Source of the DNA: JALYOC01 sp036675345
GTDB taxonomy: Bacteria; Myxococcota; Myxococcia; Myxococcales; Myxococcaceae
Length of the DNA: 64,000 nucleotides
Assembly (NCBI GenBank): GCA_036675345.1
Contig: JAKFFE010000018.1
Location: 124,001-188,000, forward strand
Direction of reading: 5' to 3'
The position numbers were made by a program, and so were the translations under genes. Below are positions 7,570-14,866 of this stretch, piece after piece (position 1 is the first letter of the stretch; every line of letters starts with the position of its first letter). Below the pieces are notes generated by a model. It saw nothing but the letters and a program-made list of their open reading frames with translations. It was not told where the DNA came from and did no database searches.

Positions 7570-9410
7570 CGTCCCGCCTCCGAGGCCCGCGCCGGCTTGC
7601 GACGCCGCCGGGTGGCCAGATAGCCCGCGCCGAGGATGGCGGCCGGGACCAGGAACACCGTGGAGTAGAACCAGGCCACGTCCTGCTTGCGGGTGTGCTG
7701 CACCGGCACGTCCACCTCGCTCACCGTCTCCCCGGCCAGCGACTCCTCCCCGGCCAGCCAGCGCAGCGCGTCCACCAGGAAGTAGGCGTTGCCCGCGTTC
7801 TCGATCACCGCGTCCGACAGCGCGTCCGAGTCCGCCAGCGCCACCAGCCGGCCCTGCTCCTCCGGCTTGGCCTCCGGGGTCGGCTTGCGGGTGACCGCCG
7901 CCGCCAGCTCCCAGGCCTTGCGCAGCTCCCCCGGAGGCTGGATCTGGAAGTCCCCGTCCCGGTCGTTCCAGGTGGCCCCGTGCGCGTGCACGGTGAAGTC
8001 GATGGTCACGTTCGCCGGACGATCCTTCGTCTGCTCGAAGTAGCCGGCGCCCAGCAGCGCCATTGGCAGCCGCGAGCCGCCCCCGGAGAGGGTGGTCACC
8101 GACGGATGGGAGGAGTAGCTGGCCACCAGCAGCCAGGCCCGATCACCGGGGGTGCGGCGCCGGGAGATGAACACCTGATCATTGGCCAGGGTGACCGGGA
8201 AGTACTCCAGCCCCAGCGGCGCCAGCAGCGCCTCCAGCCTCACCGGGCTGTCCGGATCCAGCGCCACCACCAGCCGACCGCCGCCCTCCAGGTAGCGGGA
8301 GAGGGAGGCCAGCTCCTCCTCCAGCAGGGGTCGGGTGGGGCCGATCACCATCACCGCCGCCGCGTCCTGGGGCACCGCCACCGCCAGCCCCTCCGCGGGC
8401 CCCAGCGGCCGCACCTCGTAGTTCTGCTGGGAGAGCAGCTCGCGGAGCAGCACCACCGGAGATCGCTGGTCGGTGGCGTCCGCCTTCTTCTCCCCCCGCT
8501 CCCCGTGACCGGAGGTCAGGTACACCACCCGCTTGGAGCGGGCGACCTTCAGCAGCGCCTTCTGGGCGTCGCGGTCCAGGTTCCGCAGCTGGGTGCGCGC
8601 CTGCTCCAGCCGCTGGCCGAACTGGATCTTCTCGTTCCGACCGCCCTTGGCGATCACCACCGTCCCGTTGCCGGTGACGCCCAGCTCGCGGGCGCGGGCC
8701 AGGTCCACTGCCTGGTCCAGGTCGTGGACCTTCAGATTGGGCGAGTGCTGGGCCAAGTCATCGAAGTAGCTGCGCAGCTCCTCGCGGACGTCGTTGGCCG
8801 GCGGGAAGAACAGGTAGGCGTCCACCGGCTCCTCCAGCGAGGCCACCAGGTTCAGGGTGGCCGACCCCGGACGGGCGGTGCGGAAGTAGGAGAGGTCCCA
8901 CTTGGTGTCCCGGACGGTGAACACGTAGACGGTGGCAAAGGCGAAGATCACCGCGAAGGCCAGCCCCAGCCCGGAGAACAGCGCCTCCCGCAGCCGGCCG
9001 CTCTCCACCACCGGGGCCCGGGCCATCGCCGCGTAGGCCAGCTCCACCAGCAGCAGCGGGAACAGCGCGCACAGCACCACCGCCGGCCACAGCGCCGCCA
9101 GCGCGGTGGCCAGCCGGGGCCAGGACTGGGGCAGCGAGAGGAGGTCCGACTGCAGCCCGTACAGCACCAGGGCCAGGATCCCCACTCCGGTCAGGCCCAG
9201 CAGCAGCCCCTCCGCGCGGCGCTGCTCACCCGAGGCGCGCGCCCAGCGCAGGGCACGAAAGACCAGCGCGGCCAGCACCAGCGCCACCCCCAGCCCGGAG
9301 ACCACCCCGCGCGAAGTGCCGGCGCCAATCAGCCGTTCGCCCACGTACAGCGCCACCAGCCCGGCGCCGAACAGCAACGTTCCCAGATAGCTTCCACCCG
9401 CCCGATTCAT
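7566..9410 (-). CDS. GldG-like ABC transporter auxiliary membrane protein
   Basis: A 614-residue protein with several membrane helices at the N-terminus (the first ~150 residues: LGTLLFGAGLVALYV, GLGVALVLAALVF, GVGILALVLYGL and more), a long extracytoplasmic GldG-type domain (VYVFTVRDTKWDLSYFRTARPG... through YLEGGGRLVVALDPDSP) and a final membrane helix (FYSTVFLVPAAILGAGYLA). GldG proteins partner GldA and GldF in an ABC exporter first linked to gliding in Bacteroidota; related operons occur in many non-gliders, so a motility role here is unproven. ATG 9410 overlaps the permease stop by 4 bases (ATGA); a GTG at 9416 is an alternative. Confidence 0.82.
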   Translation of the reverse strand: MNRAGGSYLGTLLFGAGLVALYVGERLIGAGTSRGVVSGLGVALVLAALVFRALRWARASGEQRRAEGLLLGLTGVGILALVLYGLQSDLLSLPQSWPRLATALAALWPAVVLCALFPLLLVELAYAAMARAPVVESGRLREALFSGLGLAFAVIFAFATVYVFTVRDTKWDLSYFRTARPGSATLNLVASLEEPVDAYLFFPPANDVREELRSYFDDLAQHSPNLKVHDLDQAVDLARARELGVTGNGTVVIAKGGRNEKIQFGQRLEQARTQLRNLDRDAQKALLKVARSKRVVYLTSGHGERGEKKADATDQRSPVVLLRELLSQQNYEVRPLGPAEGLAVAVPQDAAAVMVIGPTRPLLEEELASLSRYLEGGGRLVVALDPDSPVRLEALLAPLGLEYFPVTLANDQVFISRRRTPGDRAWLLVASYSSHPSVTTLSGGGSRLPMALLGAGYFEQTKDRPANVTIDFTVHAHGATWNDRDGDFQIQPPGELRKAWELAAAVTRKPTPEAKPEEQGRLVALADSDALSDAVIENAGNAYFLVDALRWLAGEESLAGETVSEVDVPVQHTRKQDVAWFYSTVFLVPAAILGAGYLATRRRRKPARASEAGR

Positions 9411-10132
9411 CGCCACCGCCTCGCCTCCAGCACCCGGGTCGTCGCGAACAGGGCCACGTACGTCACCGCCAGGTAGTAGGCGACGTCCCGGGTGTGGACG
9501 ACGCCGGACTCGAACGGCTTGAAGTGCTGGTTGTAGAGCGCCATCGCCGAGAACACCTCCGAGAGCGGGGGCTCGGTCACCAGGGCCAGCATCCAGGTCA
9601 GCATCAGGGCCACCAGCAGACAGCCTGCCAGCACCGCCGCCACCACCTGGCTCTTCACCAGCGAGGAGGCAAAGGTGCCCACCGCCAGACAGGCGCTGCC
9701 CAGCAACAGCAAGCCCAGGTAGCCCCCGGCGATGTGGCCGGCGGACACCTTCCCGTTCACCGCCACCAGGAGCGGCATGTAGACGGAGAGGGCCAGCATC
9801 ACCGCCAGGAACACCAGCGCGGAGAGGAACTTGCCCAGCACGATCTCCAGGTCCCGCACCGGCGAGGAGTAGAGCAGGTGGATGGTCCCCGACTGCACCT
9901 CCTCCGCCAAAAGGCGCATCGAGATCAGCACCGCGGAGACCCCGACGAAGAAGCTGGTGAACTGGAAGTACAACGCCAGCACCTCGGCGGACCGCTTCTC
10001 CTGTCCGCCCAGCACCCCGGCGTTGAACAGCAGTCCGTTGAGCGCCAGCATCACCGCCAGGATGACGTAGCCGCTCCAGGTCCGCAGGTAGGCCGCCAGC
10101 TCCCGGCGGGCAATCAGGAACACCGCCTTCAT
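9407..10132 (-). CDS. GldF/ABC-2-type permease
   Basis: A 241-residue integral membrane protein with about six hydrophobic segments (YVILAVMLALNGLLF, FFVGVSAVLISM, FLAVMLALSVYMPLLVAV, GLLLLGSACLAVG, VLAGCLLVALMLTWML, YLAVTYVALFA). The start MKAVFLIARRELAAYLRTWSGYV and the cytosolic SGTIHLLYSSPVRDLEIVLGKF loop are characteristic of ABC-2 permeases that pair with GldA-like ATPases. It lies between the ATPase and the GldG-like protein with 4-base ATGA overlaps on both sides, so the subunits are probably made in fixed ratio. Confidence 0.88.
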   Translation of the reverse strand: MKAVFLIARRELAAYLRTWSGYVILAVMLALNGLLFNAGVLGGQEKRSAEVLALYFQFTSFFVGVSAVLISMRLLAEEVQSGTIHLLYSSPVRDLEIVLGKFLSALVFLAVMLALSVYMPLLVAVNGKVSAGHIAGGYLGLLLLGSACLAVGTFASSLVKSQVVAAVLAGCLLVALMLTWMLALVTEPPLSEVFSAMALYNQHFKPFESGVVHTRDVAYYLAVTYVALFATTRVLEARRWR

Positions 10133-11070
10133 GACGCGGTCTCCTTTCCGTGGGTGAGCTTGAGGAAGATGTTCTCCAGGCGGTCGGCGCCGCGATCCAG
10201 CCGCAGCAGCTCCACCCCTCCGCCGACCAGGGCCCGGGCGATCTGCGGCCGCAGCTCCGGCGGTCCGTCGATCCGGATCACCGCCACCCCGCCCTCCTCC
10301 CGCTGAACGCTGGCCCGGACCACCCCCGGGACCTTGGCGGCCAGCTCGGCGGCGGCCTGACCGGGGCCCTTCACCTCCACCTCCACCTGTCCGCCGCCGG
10401 TGCCCATCTGCTGGGCCAGCTCGGTCTCGGTGCCCTGGGCCACGATCTCCCCGGACTGGATCACCAGCAGGCGATCGCAGGTGTGGGAGATCTCCGGGAG
10501 GATGTGGCTGGAGAGCAGGATGGTGTGGTTGCCGCGCAGGTTCCGGATCAGCGCCCGCATCTCCACGATCTGGGCCGGGTCCAGCCCGGAGGTGGGCTCG
10601 TCCAGGATCAACAGTGCCGGCTCATGGACCACCGCCTGGGCCACCCCCACCCGCTGGCGGTAGCCGTGGGAGAGGGAGGAGATCACGTCCCGATGCACCT
10701 CGCGCAGGCCGGCCTGCTCCTCGGCGGCCTCCACCCGCGCCTGGACCCGGGGGGCGGGGACCCCACGCAGCCGGGCCACGAAGGCCAGGTAGGCGCCCAC
10801 GGTCATCTCGTCGTAGAGCGGCGGGGTGTCGGGCAGAAAGCCGATCCGCTTGCGGATCTCGTGCGGATCCTTGAGCACGTCGAAGCCGTCGATCCGGACC
10901 TGCCCCGCGGTGGGCAGCAACACGCAGCCCAGGATCTTGAGGGTGGTGGTCTTCCCGGCGCCGTTGAGCCCCAGAAAGCCGATCACCTCTCCCCGGGCGA
11001 TGTTGAACGTCAGGTCCCGGATCGCGGCGTGCTGGCCGTAATACTTGGTGAGCCCCTGCACTTCGATCAT
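10129..11070 (-). CDS. GldA-like ABC transporter ATP-binding protein
   Basis: A 313-residue ATPase and the first gene of the four-gene ABC operon. The Walker A motif GLNGAGKTTT is at residues 35-44, the signature LSHGYRQRVGVAQ at about 137, and Walker B LLILDEPTSGLDP at about 156, followed by the H-loop LLSSHIL. A ~90-residue C-terminal extension after the nucleotide domain resembles the regulatory tail of CcmA/GldA-type subunits. The start ATG 11070 begins with the standard MIEVQGLTKYYG. Together with the next three genes it should form an exporter or membrane-remodelling ABC complex of unknown substrate. Confidence 0.93.
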   Translation of the reverse strand: MIEVQGLTKYYGQHAAIRDLTFNIARGEVIGFLGLNGAGKTTTLKILGCVLLPTAGQVRIDGFDVLKDPHEIRKRIGFLPDTPPLYDEMTVGAYLAFVARLRGVPAPRVQARVEAAEEQAGLREVHRDVISSLSHGYRQRVGVAQAVVHEPALLILDEPTSGLDPAQIVEMRALIRNLRGNHTILLSSHILPEISHTCDRLLVIQSGEIVAQGTETELAQQMGTGGGQVEVEVKGPGQAAAELAAKVPGVVRASVQREEGGVAVIRIDGPPELRPQIARALVGGGVELLRLDRGADRLENIFLKLTHGKETAS

Positions 11071-11081
11071 CTCAACCCCAC

Positions 11082-11114
11082 CCTGTCGAAACGGCGCCGT
11101 CTATTTGCGACAGG
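11082..11114. promoter_or_regulatory. Dyad-symmetric element in divergent promoter region
   Basis: Arms CCTGTCG (11082-11088) and CGACAGG (11108-11114) surround the 10-bp palindrome ACGGCGCCGT (11091-11100). The element lies in the 106-base gap between the divergently transcribed Gld-type operon and the TsaC/Sua5 gene, where a regulator of either side would bind. No regulator is identified; chance is possible in GC-rich DNA. Confidence 0.3.
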
Positions 11115-11176
11115 GGCCGGAGGAGTCAAGCGCTTTGCGGCGCGCCCTCCCCTCGCGGATCGGGTACAGAGGACGC

Positions 11177-12151
11177 ATGGTGAAGGTGGATCCCGCGATC
11201 GTTCAGCAGGCGGTGGAGGTCCTGCGGGACGGCGGCCTGGTGGCGCTTCCCACCGAGACCGTCTACGGCCTGGCCGCGGACGCGGAGAATGAGCTGGCGG
11301 TGCGGCGGATCTTCGCGGTCAAGGGCCGGCCGGAGAGCCACCCGCTGATCGTGCACCTGGCCCAGCTGCCCACGGTGGAGGACGGCTGGGTCTCGCAGGT
11401 CCCGGACACCGCCCGCCGTTTGGCCGACGCGTTCTGGCCCGGACCGCTGACCCTGGTCCTGCCCCGCGGGCCGCGCGCCCTGGACGTGGTCACCGCCGGT
11501 CAGGACACCGTGGCCCTGCGGGTGCCGTCCCATCCGGTGGCCCGGGCGATCTTGCAGTCGCTGGACGGAGGAGTGGCCGCGCCCTCCGCCAACCGCTTCG
11601 GCCGGACCAGCCCCACCACCGCCCAGCATGTTCGCGAGGATCTGGGCGACGACGTGGAGCTGATCGTGGACGGAGGACCGTCGTCGGTGGGGGTGGAGTC
11701 CACCATCGTGGATCTCACCTCCGGATCCCCGGCGCTGCTGCGCCCCGGCGGCGTTCCCCGTGAAGAGCTGGAGCGGGTGTTGGGCCAGCCGGTGGTGGTG
11801 CGGAGCGCCGGAGGCGCGGTGCGGGCCCCGGGGATGTTGCCGTCCCACTACGCGCCCCGGGCGGGGGTGGTGCTGGCCCCGGCGGAGACCGTGTTCGCCC
11901 AGGCCGCCTCGCTGCTGGGGGCCGGGAACAAGGTGGGGGTGATCGCCCCGGTGCTGGAGCTGCCCCCGGGCGTGGGCCACATCGTGGTCCCCGAGGACGC
12001 GGCCGGGATGGCCCGCGAGCTGTACGGGGCGCTGCGGATGGCGGACCAACAAGGCTTCGAGGTGGTGGTGGTGCAGCTGCCCAGCGAGAGCGGGCTGGGG
12101 CTGGCGGTGCGGGATCGCCTCAAGCGGGCCGCGGCACCGCGCGATCCTTGA
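11177..12151 (+). CDS. tsaC: L-threonylcarbamoyladenylate synthase (Sua5 type)
   Basis: A 324-residue protein that makes threonylcarbamoyl-AMP from threonine, bicarbonate and ATP, the first step of the universal tRNA t6A37 modification. The N-terminal ~200 residues are a YrdC domain with GGLVALPTETVYGLAADA and KGRPESHPLIVHL; PSANRFGRTSPTTA and ESTIVDLTSG follow. The C-terminal ~110 residues form the extra Sua5 domain (APGMLPSHYAPRA begins the linker), so this is the long form and not short TsaC. ATG 11177 directly precedes the YrdC fold with AGAGGA just upstream. It is transcribed away from the ABC operon. Confidence 0.93.
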   Translation: MVKVDPAIVQQAVEVLRDGGLVALPTETVYGLAADAENELAVRRIFAVKGRPESHPLIVHLAQLPTVEDGWVSQVPDTARRLADAFWPGPLTLVLPRGPRALDVVTAGQDTVALRVPSHPVARAILQSLDGGVAAPSANRFGRTSPTTAQHVREDLGDDVELIVDGGPSSVGVESTIVDLTSGSPALLRPGGVPREELERVLGQPVVVRSAGGAVRAPGMLPSHYAPRAGVVLAPAETVFAQAASLLGAGNKVGVIAPVLELPPGVGHIVVPEDAAGMARELYGALRMADQQGFEVVVVQLPSESGLGLAVRDRLKRAAAPRDP

Positions 12152-12154
12152 GAC

Positions 12155-12176
12155 CACCGCGTCGCTGCCCGCGGTG
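12155..12176. terminator. Hairpin between convergent genes
   Basis: Arms CACCGCG (12155-12161) and CGCGGTG (12170-12176) flank an 8-base loop immediately after the TsaC/Sua5 stop and just before the stop of the convergent Gly-rich gene. No T-run follows, so termination is a guess from placement. Confidence 0.35.
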
Positions 12177-12190
12177 CCCGGTCCTTCTCA

Positions 12191-12616
12191 CTACTTGAGG
12201 AGTCCGCCCAGCAGTCCGCCCAGACCGCCGCCGGACTCCGACTTGCCGGCCGAGGCGCCGCCGCCCTTCACCAGCTCCATCAGCTTGGGCAGCACCATCG
12301 ACACCACCGAGGCCGCCAGCTCCGGCTTGATGCCTGTCTTCTGCGCCACGAAGCTCGCGACCGGTCCCACCAGGCTGGCCAGGTCCGGGCCCCCGGACCC
12401 TCCGCCCAGGGCCTGCGCCGCCAATCCGCCCAGGCCGCCGAGGCCTCCCAGCAGCCCGCCAATCCCACCACCACTCAGCTGCTCGGTGGCGCCTTCGGCG
12501 GTGGCCTGGACCACCTCGGTGGCCTTGTCCGGGGTCAGCCCCTTGGACTTCAACTGCTGGAGGAGATCCGCCCCGGTTCCGGACTGAAGGAACTGCCCCA
12601 CGATTGCATCGAACAT
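12191..12616 (-). CDS. Small Gly/Leu-rich protein, DUF937/YidB-like
   Basis: A 141-residue protein that starts with a short helical region (MFDAIVGQFLQSGTGADLLQQL) and then runs into Gly/Leu low-complexity blocks (GGGIGGLLGGLGGLGGLA around residues 48-65 and GGGLGGLLGGLLK at the end). A helical bundle-like segment (VASFVAQKTGIKPELAASVVSMVLPKLMELV) lies between. The order resembles YidB/DUF937-type proteins, whose function is unknown. ATG 12616 is supported by GGAGAAG about seven bases upstream; a longer in-frame reading exists but would add an Arg-rich tail. It converges on the TsaC/Sua5 gene, and the 275 bases upstream of it hold no gene that I can see. Confidence 0.6.
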   Translation of the reverse strand: MFDAIVGQFLQSGTGADLLQQLKSKGLTPDKATEVVQATAEGATEQLSGGGIGGLLGGLGGLGGLAAQALGGGSGGPDLASLVGPVASFVAQKTGIKPELAASVVSMVLPKLMELVKGGGASAGKSESGGGLGGLLGGLLK

Positions 12617-12891
12617 TGGCTTCTCCACCGACCACAAGAGAGCCGGCAGCCTGGCCGCGACGCGAAGGGGCCGGGCTGTGACTTTGGTCACGAGGAAAGG
12701 AACGAAGCGGGCGGTTGAAGCCGCGTGCACCAGAGTGGCTCTAATTTGAGCTGACGGGCCATAAACCTCCAGTCACCCGGAGGTCTGCGCCTCACGCCAG
12801 ACTGTTGGTCGTGAAATGCACGTGCAGCGAACCTCGGACCGTTGCCGCTTCGATCCTGAAACCCACCGGGGGACACCGGTATTTCGGTCCC

Positions 12892-13440
12892 TCAGGCCGG
12901 CCAGGACGCGCGCAGGACCAGCTGCTCGGTGCGGCGATCGTGGTCCACGATCTCCACCGTGCCCTTCGGCGCACCGCAGATCTCGATCGCCGCCCGCACC
13001 GACCCCTGCATGAACTCGGCGTAGCCCATATAGGGCTGGCTGGTGAGGAGGAACTCGGTGGGGGACAGCTCCTGGACCTCCAGCCGCGCGAAGTTGGACC
13101 CGGACTTGGCGCTGTTGGGCAGCCGAAGCAGCATTCGTCGCGGTCCCACCAGCTTGGCCATCGCCAAGGTCGCCCTTCCCAGCAGCGTGTCCTCCATCCC
13201 GTAGACGGTGCGCTCGCCCATCCTCCGGTAGGCCTCGGCGATGCTCATCGTCGGGTGGACCCGCTGGGCGATCAGATGCAGCGCCCGGTGCCAGAGCTCC
13301 GCCGGATAGGCGGGGAGCAGCGGGCGGTCGACGTCGATCCCCAGCTCGCGCAGCTCGGCGCGCACCGAGGCCTCCAGCGCCATCCCCTTCATCAGGCCTT
13401 CGACGCTGGTGGAGAAGACCAGCCGCTCGGACTTGTTCAT
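12892..13440 (-). CDS. DUF2378 (TIGR02265) family protein, copy 1
   Basis: A 182-residue member of the family first defined as a Myxococcus xanthus paralog set (TIGR02265/DUF2378); function unknown. Shared landmarks are VFSTSVEGLM at the start, LRELGIDVDRPLLPAYPAELW, HPTMSIAEAYRRMGERTVYG, LLGRATLAMAKLVGPRRMLLRLP and the closing GYAEFMQGSVRAAIEICG. It has no signal peptide or membrane helix. The ATG overlaps the ferrochelatase stop by 4 bases, so it is the distal gene of an apaG-hemH-DUF2378 cluster. A second, diverged family member lies at 28393-29025. Confidence 0.85.
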   Translation of the reverse strand: MNKSERLVFSTSVEGLMKGMALEASVRAELRELGIDVDRPLLPAYPAELWHRALHLIAQRVHPTMSIAEAYRRMGERTVYGMEDTLLGRATLAMAKLVGPRRMLLRLPNSAKSGSNFARLEVQELSPTEFLLTSQPYMGYAEFMQGSVRAAIEICGAPKGTVEIVDHDRRTEQLVLRASWPA

Positions 13441-14486
13441 CCGCCCTGCCCGCCCCGGGCCAGCCGCACCACCGTGTCCACCCAGGTGGGCTGGGCGTTG
13501 AGCGACGGGACCAGCTCCAGGCTCTCGCCTCCCGCCTTCACGAACTGCTCCTTGGCGCGGATCGCGATCTCCTCCAGCGTCTCCAGACAGTCGGAGACGA
13601 AGGACGGACAGACCACCGCCAGCCGGCGCACGCCGTTGATCGCCAGTGCGGGAAGGACATGGTCGGTGAAGGGCTTGATCCACGGGGTCCGGCCCAGCCG
13701 GGACTGGAAGGACACCGACCAGCCTCCGGCGGGCAGCCCCAGCCGCTGGGCCACCTCGCGGGCGGTGGCGTAGGACTGGGCGCGGTAGCAGGTGCGGTTG
13801 GCCGTGGTCAGGGTGTCGCAGCAGCCGGGGGAGGACAGACAGTGGCTCCCGGTGGGATCGCTCTTGCGGATCTGCCGCTCCGGCAGCCCATGGAAGCTGA
13901 ACAGCACGTGGTCCGCGTCCTGGGCGGCGATCACCGGGCGGGCCACCTGGGCAAAGGCGTCCAGGAAGCCGGGGTCGTGGTGGAACGGCTCCACCACCCG
14001 CAGCGGCAGCACCTCCCAGTCCTGGGCCAGCACCTCGTAGATCCTCGCGAAGGAGGAGCTGCTGCTGGAGGCAGCGTTCTGAGGGTAGAGCGGGAACACG
14101 GTCAGGCTCCGCGCCCCCCGCTGCTTGAGCCGCTGGATCGCCGAAGGGATGCTGGGGTTGCCGTAACGCATCCCCAGCTCCACCACGAACTCCCCCTCCC
14201 CCTCCAGCCGCTGGGCCACCGCCTGGGTCAGCGCCCGGCTGTGGACCAACAGCGGCGAACCCTCCGGCATCCACACCTGGCGGTACGCCTCCGCCGACCG
14301 CTTGGGACGGGTGGGGAGGATCGCCAGGTGGACCAGCAGCCAGCGCCCCACCGGGTTCAGATCCACCACCCGCCGGTCCATCAGGAACTCGCGCAGGTAG
14401 CGGCGCACCTCCGGCGGGTTGGGCGCATCCGGGGTCCCCAGGTTCAGCAGCAGCAGGCCGCGGGGGCCGGACTCAGTGGAGGGCAT
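13437..14486 (-). CDS. hemH: Ferrochelatase
   Basis: A 349-residue enzyme that inserts Fe2+ into protoporphyrin IX (or coproporphyrin III) in haem synthesis. Visible motifs are LLLLNLGTPDAP at the N-terminus, the catalytic-His segment VLFSFHGLPERQI, and VVCPSFVSDCLETLEEI with the conserved acidic residue. A Cys-rich segment GSHCLSSPGCCDT follows the catalytic His; such internal cysteines are known to bind a [2Fe-2S] cluster in some bacterial ferrochelatases, including that of Myxococcus. I use ATG 14486, overlapping the apaG stop by 14 bases; a TTG at 14504 behind GGAGAG is equally possible. Confidence 0.93.
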   Translation of the reverse strand: MPSTESGPRGLLLLNLGTPDAPNPPEVRRYLREFLMDRRVVDLNPVGRWLLVHLAILPTRPKRSAEAYRQVWMPEGSPLLVHSRALTQAVAQRLEGEGEFVVELGMRYGNPSIPSAIQRLKQRGARSLTVFPLYPQNAASSSSSSFARIYEVLAQDWEVLPLRVVEPFHHDPGFLDAFAQVARPVIAAQDADHVLFSFHGLPERQIRKSDPTGSHCLSSPGCCDTLTTANRTCYRAQSYATAREVAQRLGLPAGGWSVSFQSRLGRTPWIKPFTDHVLPALAINGVRRLAVVCPSFVSDCLETLEEIAIRAKEQFVKAGGESLELVPSLNAQPTWVDTVVRLARGGQGG

Positions 14487-14856
14487 GGGGCTGGGTGAGG
14501 GCAAACTCTCCGATCTTCGCCTCGAAGCCGGTGCCGTCCTCGCGGACCATCAGGTACTCGCCGCGCATCGTCCCGAACGGGGTGCGCAGCATCGCCCAGC
14601 TGCTGTACTCGAACTTCTCCCCCGGACGGAGCGTGGGCTGCTTGCCCACCACGCCCTCCCCCCGGACCTCCTCCACCCGGCCATTGCCGTCGGTGATCAG
14701 CCAGTGGCGGCTGCGGAGCTGGGCCGTGCTGGTGCCGATGTTGGCCACCTCCACCCGGTACATGAACGCGAACTCCGCGCGCTCGGGGGTGGAACGCTCC
14801 GGCCAGAAGGCGGGCGTGACGGTGATGCGGATCCCTTCGGTCGTGGTCACCGACAT
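14473..14856 (-). CDS. apaG: ApaG domain protein
   Basis: A 127-residue protein with the immunoglobulin-like ApaG fold: EGIRITVTPAFWPERS, FMYRVEVANIGTSTAQLRSRHWLITDGNG, VRGEGVVGKQPTLRPGEKFEYSS and GTMRGEYLMV are all family wording. ApaG is linked to Co2+/Mg2+ resistance and to Ap4A metabolism in enterobacteria, though its biochemical role is not settled. The length is normal (~125). ATG 14856 starts the sheet region directly. The gene is followed, with overlap, by ferrochelatase. Confidence 0.92.
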   Translation of the reverse strand: MSVTTTEGIRITVTPAFWPERSTPERAEFAFMYRVEVANIGTSTAQLRSRHWLITDGNGRVEEVRGEGVVGKQPTLRPGEKFEYSSWAMLRTPFGTMRGEYLMVREDGTGFEAKIGEFALTQPHALH

Positions 14857-14866
14857 GGCGCGGACC

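Noticed and set aside
6517..11070. Naming the ABC operon a gliding-motility system
   Set aside because: GldA/F/G-like operons with DUF4340 occur in many non-gliding bacteria, and no other gld gene is present.
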